Positions 6,902 through 10,640 of a stretch of 10,640 nt of DNA are shown one piece after another. Where the stretch lies: NCBI GenBank assembly GCA_023244865.1, contig JAHFLM010000029.1, positions 1 through 10,640 of the forward strand, written 5' to 3'. Positions within the stretch are counted from its first letter, which is position 1, and every line of letters begins with the position of its first letter. The DNA comes from Candidatus Harrisonbacteria bacterium (GTDB lineage Bacteria > Patescibacteriota > Minisyncoccia > UBA6257 > UBA11618). The notes under the pieces are model-generated. The model was not told the DNA's origin. It searched no databases and saw only the letters and a program-made list of their open reading frames with translations. A program made the position numbers and the translations under genes.

Positions 6902-8095
6902 TTAGACGGATGCCTTTTCCGGACTAGCTTCGGGTTCATTGTCGGCCACGCCGCCCTCCTGAACATCTTCTGGCTTGCTCGCGGAACGTACATCTATCTT
7001 CCAGCCAGTTATTTTAGCGGCTAGACGGACGTTTTGTCCACCGCGGCCGATGGCTAAACTTAATTGATTTTCATTCACATAAGCCTTGGCTTCATGCCTT
7101 GGTAAAATTTCCACTGAATCGACTTCGGCTGGAGAAAGCGAGTTGCTAATAAAAACCGCTGGATCTTCAGACCATTCGATAATATCTAACTTTTCTTGAC
7201 CGAGTTCGTTACCCACCGCCATCACTCTCGTCCCTCTTTGACCAACGCATGCACCAATAGGATCAATATTTTGATCGGAAGAACTCACGGCAAACTTGGT
7301 GCGGCTGCCCGGTTCGCGAGCGATAGCTTTGATTTCAACAATGCCGTCGGCGATTTCTGGCACTTCGAGCGCAAAAAGCTTACTCACAAATTTTGGATGA
7401 GCTCGAGAAAGCAATACACCGGCGCCTCGGCCTTCAGTGTCGACAGCGGCGACATAAAATCTTAAACGATCACCGGCATTATATCTTTCACCGGGAATAC
7501 AATTTTCGCGATACATCACGCCGATGGCACGGCCTAAGTCGATATAAACATTCCCTCGATCATAACGCTGCACGATACCGCTCACGATTTCGTCTACTTT
7601 ATCGGAAAATTCTTGCAAAATAGAAGCGCGTTCGGCTTCGCGAATCTTTTGAATAATGACCTGCTTCGCAGATTGCGCCGCAATGCGACCAAAATCCTCT
7701 CTTGGTTCAAGGTGAGTGATTAATTCTTCACCGAGCTTAATGCCGGGCTGAATGACCACGGCTTCAGCGAGTAAAATATGCTTGGCTGGGTTGTAGCGAG
7801 GGAGTTTGTCGCCGATTTGATCATCGAGTTCTTCGGGCATCTCGGAATCTTCTTCAGAAACCACGTTTTCGACGTCCACAGTGGTATCATCCACTACGGT
7901 TTTTACCTGCCAAAACTTAAGTTCGCCGGTTTTTAAATCGGCTTTCGCTTTAATAATCTCGCCTTTTTTGTCGTATTCTCTTTTATAAGCAGTTGCAATG
8001 GACTCTTCTACTGCTTCGACGACCTTTTCTGGGTCAATCTTTTTTTCTTCAGCAATTTGCTGAATGGCCTTGTTTAAGCCCTTTAAATCAAACAT
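6902..8095 (-). CDS. nusA: Transcription termination/antitermination factor NusA
   Basis: RNA polymerase-associated factor for pausing, termination and antitermination. From the ATG at 8095-8093 the protein is 397 aa and begins MFDLKGLNKAIQQIAEEKKI, the usual family start. An in-frame ATG at 8149 would add 18 residues without family support and lies inside a hairpin. Domains in order are the N-terminal RNAP-binding domain (about 1-160, with an acidic insert at 79-98), the S1 domain (about 167-235), and two KH domains. KH1 contains DPIGACVGQRGTRV at 278-291 and KH2 contains LAIGRGGQNVRLAA at 347-360. The short C-terminal tail (370-397) is acidic, and the acidic repeats of the enterobacterial protein are absent. 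There is no Shine-Dalgarno. A promoter and leader hairpin lie just upstream. rimP, a frequent neighbour, is not upstream here; the gene is divergent from the NAD salvage operon and leads into hppA. Confidence 0.95.
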   Translation of the reverse strand: MFDLKGLNKAIQQIAEEKKIDPEKVVEAVEESIATAYKREYDKKGEIIKAKADLKTGELKFWQVKTVVDDTTVDVENVVSEEDSEMPEELDDQIGDKLPRYNPAKHILLAEAVVIQPGIKLGEELITHLEPREDFGRIAAQSAKQVIIQKIREAERASILQEFSDKVDEIVSGIVQRYDRGNVYIDLGRAIGVMYRENCIPGERYNAGDRLRFYVAAVDTEGRGAGVLLSRAHPKFVSKLFALEVPEIADGIVEIKAIAREPGSRTKFAVSSSDQNIDPIGACVGQRGTRVMAVGNELGQEKLDIIEWSEDPAVFISNSLSPAEVDSVEILPRHEAKAYVNENQLSLAIGRGGQNVRLAAKITGWKIDVRSASKPEDVQEGGVADNEPEASPEKASV

Positions 8096-8125
8096 ATTTA
8101 GTTTTATTGGGTTTTTATTAGCAAT

Positions 8126-8150
8126 AATGGCCGCCTCGCGGGCGACCATT
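8126..8150 (-). promoter_or_regulatory. GC-rich hairpin at the 5' end of the nusA leader
   Basis: 8126-8135 pairs with 8141-8150 around a 5-nt loop. In minus-strand RNA all 10 positions pair (one G-U wobble between 8131 and 8145); in plus-strand RNA the same position is a C/A mismatch, so the structure favours the nusA transcript. It would begin within a few nucleotides of the predicted nusA mRNA start and about 30 nt before the start codon. It has no U-run and is not a terminator. A stabilising or regulatory leader is inference. Confidence 0.55.
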
Positions 8151-8161
8151 ACAGTAAGATA

Positions 8162-8190
8162 ATGTTAGATAATTATTCATCTAATGTCAA
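8162..8190 (-). promoter_or_regulatory. Predicted nusA promoter
   Basis: On the minus strand TTGACA (8190-8185, perfect -35) is followed after 17 bp by TAACAT (8167-8162, 4 of 6 matches to the -10). Transcription would start at about 8155, giving a leader of about 60 nt for nusA and probably hppA. It is divergent from, and its -35 box lies 5 bp from, the promoter of the NAD salvage operon. Confidence 0.6.
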
Positions 8191-8201
8191 ATTTATTGAC
8201 A
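8185..8201. promoter_or_regulatory. Palindrome formed by the two divergent -35 boxes
   Basis: TGTCAA-N5-TTGACA is a perfect 6-5-6 palindrome in which each arm is the -35 box of one divergent promoter. The two polymerases could not both bind at once, which would link the nusA and NAD salvage transcripts. It could also serve as an operator. Arms and spacing are seen directly; the regulatory meaning is inferred. Confidence 0.5.
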
Positions 8202-8224
8202 ATAAAGTCTGTTTTTGGTATAAA
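8196..8224 (+). promoter_or_regulatory. Strong sigma-70-type promoter of the NAD salvage operon
   Basis: TTGACA at 8196-8201 (6 of 6) and TATAAA at 8219-8224 (5 of 6) with the ideal 17-bp spacer. Transcription should start at about 8231, leaving a leader of about 40 nt to the GTG at 8272. It is the best promoter match I found in the window. Confidence 0.85.
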
Positions 8225-8271
8225 ATAGGCTGTTTCTTAGCCCTTTAACAATTGAATTCAGGAGAGGGATT

Positions 8272-9018
8272 GTGGCTGAAAAAAGAACGTCTGTTGGTGT
8301 GATTGTTGGTCGTTTTCAAGTACCGAAGATTGGTCGCGGGCATGATTATGTGGTGACAGAAGTGATGAAAAATCACGAAGAAGTTTGTATCGTCTTAGGT
8401 TGTAGCGAGGCTCAATTAACACAGAATAATCCCCTTCCAGATGAAGTTCGTGCTTTGATGCTAAGTAATAAATACCAACCAATCATAAATGATAGGGGGT
8501 TGTGTGAAATAAATGGCTATCTATGTAAAGACTTAACCATCCTTTCATTAAATGACGCGCCGACTGACGGTGCTTGGTCTAACGATCTTGATTGTCTCTT
8601 AGGTGACATTTTCCCAAATGAAAACATCACTCTATATGGTTCGCGAGACAGCTTTGCCTCTCATTACCTTGGTAAGCATCAAGTTGAAAGATTGAGGCAT
8701 ATCCATCTTCAAACTGGCACTCAATCAAGAACTGGGGCGGCAACTACGATCATAGATTCACCGGATTTTCGATCTGGAATCATTTACGCAGCATATCATC
8801 GTTGGGCTCGAGTTTACCCCACGGTTGATATCGTGGTCGTGAAACCAAAAGAAAGGCTCGCGCTGCTTGGTCAAAAAGATATTGATGGCGACAAGTTTCG
8901 CTTTATTGGAGGATTTGCTGATCCTGACGATGAATCATATGAGGATGCAGCTGTCAGAGAGTTGAGGGAGGAGGCTGGTAAGGATATTAAAACTCAACAT
9001 CCCACCTCTCTCGGCTAA
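8272..9018 (+). CDS. nadM: NMN adenylyltransferase-Nudix protein, truncated by an in-frame TAA
   Basis: The family joins an NMN adenylyltransferase (NMN + ATP to NAD+ + PPi) to a Nudix domain, often an ADP-ribose pyrophosphatase. The GTG start has AGGAGAGG (8260-8267) just upstream. Residues 8-24 (VGVIVGRFQVPKIGRGH) form the nucleotidyltransferase P-loop-like start; NPLPDEVRALM (53-63) and LYGSRDSFASHYLGK (121-135) are further family segments. The canonical HxGH reads GRGH (21-24), so the first histidine is missing. The Nudix box runs GGF (213-215), E221, R229-E-L-x-E-E-x-G236 and is complete. Codon 249 is TAA, giving 248 aa, yet the same frame continues with Nudix sequence to 9237. An intact gene would be 321 residues, close to the family's usual length of about 340. 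The next gene is NAMPT, which supplies NMN. The family call is firm; activity is doubtful. Confidence 0.85.
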   Translation: MAEKRTSVGVIVGRFQVPKIGRGHDYVVTEVMKNHEEVCIVLGCSEAQLTQNNPLPDEVRALMLSNKYQPIINDRGLCEINGYLCKDLTILSLNDAPTDGAWSNDLDCLLGDIFPNENITLYGSRDSFASHYLGKHQVERLRHIHLQTGTQSRTGAATTIIDSPDFRSGIIYAAYHRWARVYPTVDIVVVKPKERLALLGQKDIDGDKFRFIGGFADPDDESYEDAAVRELREEAGKDIKTQHPTSLG

Positions 9019-9237
9019 GCAAGAATTAATGATCACCGGTATCGCGGCATCGAAGACGTCATAATGACGAACTTTTTTAAGGCGGAATGGATTTCTGGTG
9101 AAGCAATGGCAGCTGATGACATAAGTAGGACGATCTGGCTTCCTTATGAAGAAGTTGGCCCTAAATTAATCGATACCCACATTCCGTTGGGTTCGATTTT
9201 CAATCTTCTGGTGCGTGACGCGGTTGTTTCTCAATAA
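9019..9237 (+). pseudogene. C-terminal remainder of the Nudix domain, in frame after the TAA
   Basis: Immediately after the TAA at 9016-9018 the same frame reads 72 codons to a second TAA at 9235-9237. ARINDHRYRG, then VIMTNFFKAEW and AADDISRTIWLPYEEV match the part of NadM-Nudix proteins that follows the Nudix box (family pattern GSxxVDDxRYRG...IMT...F.A...AADDI...W). The TAA falls exactly where the family has a residue after the glycine of the SLG/VGS turn, so no bases seem to be missing or added. One base change (for example TCA to TAA) would explain it. An ATG at 9064 could start a separate product, but it has no Shine-Dalgarno. I read this as the cut-off end of the gene at 8272. Confidence 0.75.
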
Positions 9238-9274
9238 ATCTCAAACCCAAACACAAAGAAAGGTGGCTCAGGAG

Positions 9275-10640
9275 ATGCCTAGATCTTCATTTATTCGTAA
9301 AACTGACAGCTATAAAGTAACTCACTTTCCGCAATATCCCGATGGAACAACTCAAGTTTCTTCTTATTTTGAGAGTCGAGGTGGTTATTTTGATGCCACT
9401 ACTTTCTTTGGCTTGCAGTATATTTTGATGAAACATTTATGTGGTAAAGTGATTAACCTAGAAGACATTAAAAAGTGGGAAAGAAGGTTTGCTCGCCATT
9501 TTGGAAACAGGAAACTATTCAATAAGGCTGGTTGGTTGCATATATTGGAGAAGCACGGAGGAAAACTGCCGCTACACATTAAAGCGATTCCTGAAGGCAC
9601 GACTGTGCCAATAAGTAACGCTCTCATGACAATCGACAATACCGACCCGGAAGTGCCCTGGCTCACTAATTATGCAGAGTCAGTACTTTCCCACGTCTGG
9701 TATCCGATGACAGTAGCTACTAATAGCCGTGCCATGCGTGCCATGATCTTCCAAAATCTAGTTGAAACTGGCGATCCTTCGGGAATCGATTTCAAAGTGG
9801 TGGATTTTGGATATCGAGGCTCTACCTGCGATGAAGCGGCCGCTATTGGTGGCTCGGCACATCTCGTTAGTTTTATGTCGACAGACAATCTTGCTGCGAT
9901 CGAATTGCTGGATGATTATTACGGCGCACCAATGGCCGGTTTCTCTATTCCCGCCTCTGAACACAGCACGATGACAAGTTGGGGTAGGGAGAGAGAGGTA
10001 GATGCCTACAGAAATATGCTGACGAGATACCCAACAGGATTCGTAGCTGTTGTGTCAGATAGTTATAACGTCTACCACGCTTGTAAGAATTTATGGGGTA
10101 AGGAATTGAAAAGAATGGTCATGGATCGTCAGGGTGTGCTGGTTATTCGCCCAGACAGCGGTGACCCCAGAGAAACTCTACCGAAAATTCTCAAGATTGT
10201 TGGTGATGCATTTGGTTATGAAAAAAATAAAAAAGGATACAAGGTCATCGCTCCATGCGTCAGGCTAATTCAGGGTGATGGGATCAACTATCAATCAACT
10301 GGAGAAATCCTAGCAGTTCTGAAAAGAAGACATTGGTCTGGAGATAACTTGGCTTTTGGTTCTGGTGGTGGCTTGCTGCAAAAGTTTGATCGTGACACTC
10401 AGAAATGCGCCATTAAGTGCTCGGCTGTTGAAATTGACGGCGAGTGGCATGACGACGTCTGCAAAGATCCAATAACCGACCATGGTAAACGCTCTAAGGC
10501 CGGAAGATTGATATTAGTTGCAGATCCAAAATTAGGATTTAGGACTGTTCGAGATGGAGAAGGTAAAAATAACCTGAAAACAGCATTTCTAAATGGTGAG
10601 CTGGGTCATTTCCAAAGACTGACTACCATTCGAAAAAGAG
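9275..10640 (+). CDS. nadV: Nicotinamide phosphoribosyltransferase (NAMPT/NadV), 3' end outside the window
   Basis: Makes NMN from nicotinamide and PRPP, the first step of the two-step salvage of NAD+. The frame is open for 455 codons to the window end; animal NAMPT has 491, so only the last few dozen residues are missing. The ATG at 9275 has AAAGGTGG 8 nt upstream; an in-frame GTG at 9263 is an alternative. Family motifs are intact: TDSYKVTH at 10-17, GYRG with Arg181, TD with Asp204 (the residue that selects nicotinamide over nicotinic acid), SEHST with His230 (the catalytic histidine), IRPDSG with Arg292 and Asp294, IQGDG with Asp335, and GSGGGLLQK at 362-370. I matched these to human D16/Y18, R196, D219, H247, R311/D313 and D354 from memory. 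It is 37 bp behind the adenylyltransferase-Nudix gene, so both share the promoter at 8196. No frameshift is seen. Confidence 0.95.
   Translation, partial: MPRSSFIRKTDSYKVTHFPQYPDGTTQVSSYFESRGGYFDATTFFGLQYILMKHLCGKVINLEDIKKWERRFARHFGNRKLFNKAGWLHILEKHGGKLPLHIKAIPEGTTVPISNALMTIDNTDPEVPWLTNYAESVLSHVWYPMTVATNSRAMRAMIFQNLVETGDPSGIDFKVVDFGYRGSTCDEAAAIGGSAHLVSFMSTDNLAAIELLDDYYGAPMAGFSIPASEHSTMTSWGREREVDAYRNMLTRYPTGFVAVVSDSYNVYHACKNLWGKELKRMVMDRQGVLVIRPDSGDPRETLPKILKIVGDAFGYEKNKKGYKVIAPCVRLIQGDGINYQSTGEILAVLKRRHWSGDNLAFGSGGGLLQKFDRDTQKCAIKCSAVEIDGEWHDDVCKDPITDHGKRSKAGRLILVADPKLGFRTVRDGEGKNNLKTAFLNGELGHFQRLTTIRKR

Noticed and set aside
8096..8149. 18-residue N-terminal extension of NusA from the ATG at 8149
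   Set aside because: The extension has no Shine-Dalgarno, lies in the leader hairpin, and the family begins at the internal methionine.
461..9018. Alternative genetic code with UGA as a sense codon
   Set aside because: No stop in the window is TGA, which raised the question, but the full-length tyrS, clpP, tig, hppA and nusA frames contain no in-frame TGA, and seven or eight stops are too few to conclude anything.
9016..9018. Programmed frameshift instead of a nonsense codon in the NadM-Nudix gene
   Set aside because: Sequence before and after the TAA is in the same frame (9064 and 8272 differ by a multiple of three) and lines up with the family without gap; the other two frames give no matching peptide.

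Overview
The window looks like bacterial chromosome from a small-genome lineage. A Patescibacteria/CPR-type organism is my best guess, but this is inference from gene content, short intergenic gaps and many starts without a Shine-Dalgarno, and I could not test it by phylogeny. The genetic code looks standard: the long housekeeping genes read through without in-frame TGA, and all visible stops are TAA or TAG.

Layout. (1) 1-203, minus strand: the first 67 codons of an unrecognised membrane-anchored protein with a GTG start. (2) 204-460: intergenic, dominated by a 135-bp palindromic element at 303-437. (3) 461-1606, minus: tyrosyl-tRNA synthetase. (4) 1716-2339, plus: a secreted or membrane-anchored protein with 14 cysteines, ending at a bidirectional terminator. 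(5) 2406-2780, minus: a small membrane-anchored zinc-ribbon protein. (6) A minus-strand housekeeping series read as nusA (8095-6902), hppA (6857-4908), tig (4799-3552), clpP (3470-2883), closed by a perfect hairpin terminator at 2842-2877. The trigger factor gene is bracketed by two near-identical copies of an AT-rich repeat in opposite orientation. (7) 8151-8271: a divergent promoter region whose two TTGACA boxes form a palindrome. (8) 8272-10640, plus: a two-gene NAD+ salvage operon, an NMN adenylyltransferase-Nudix protein followed by nicotinamide phosphoribosyltransferase (nadV/NAMPT type, cut by the window end).

The most interesting part is the salvage operon. NAMPT plus NMN adenylyltransferase makes NAD+ from nicotinamide in two steps. 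The same pair is known from phages (for example the KVP40-type nadV/natV pair, and the NARP2 pathway, by which phages rebuild NAD+ against NAD-depleting defences). Here the adenylyltransferase-Nudix gene carries an in-frame TAA just after a complete Nudix box, with homologous sequence continuing in the same frame for 72 codons to a second TAA. The first histidine of its HxGH nucleotidyltransferase motif is also a glycine. The downstream NAMPT keeps every catalytic residue I can check. Either the first gene is decaying while the second is retained, or the TAA is a sequencing error or is read through.
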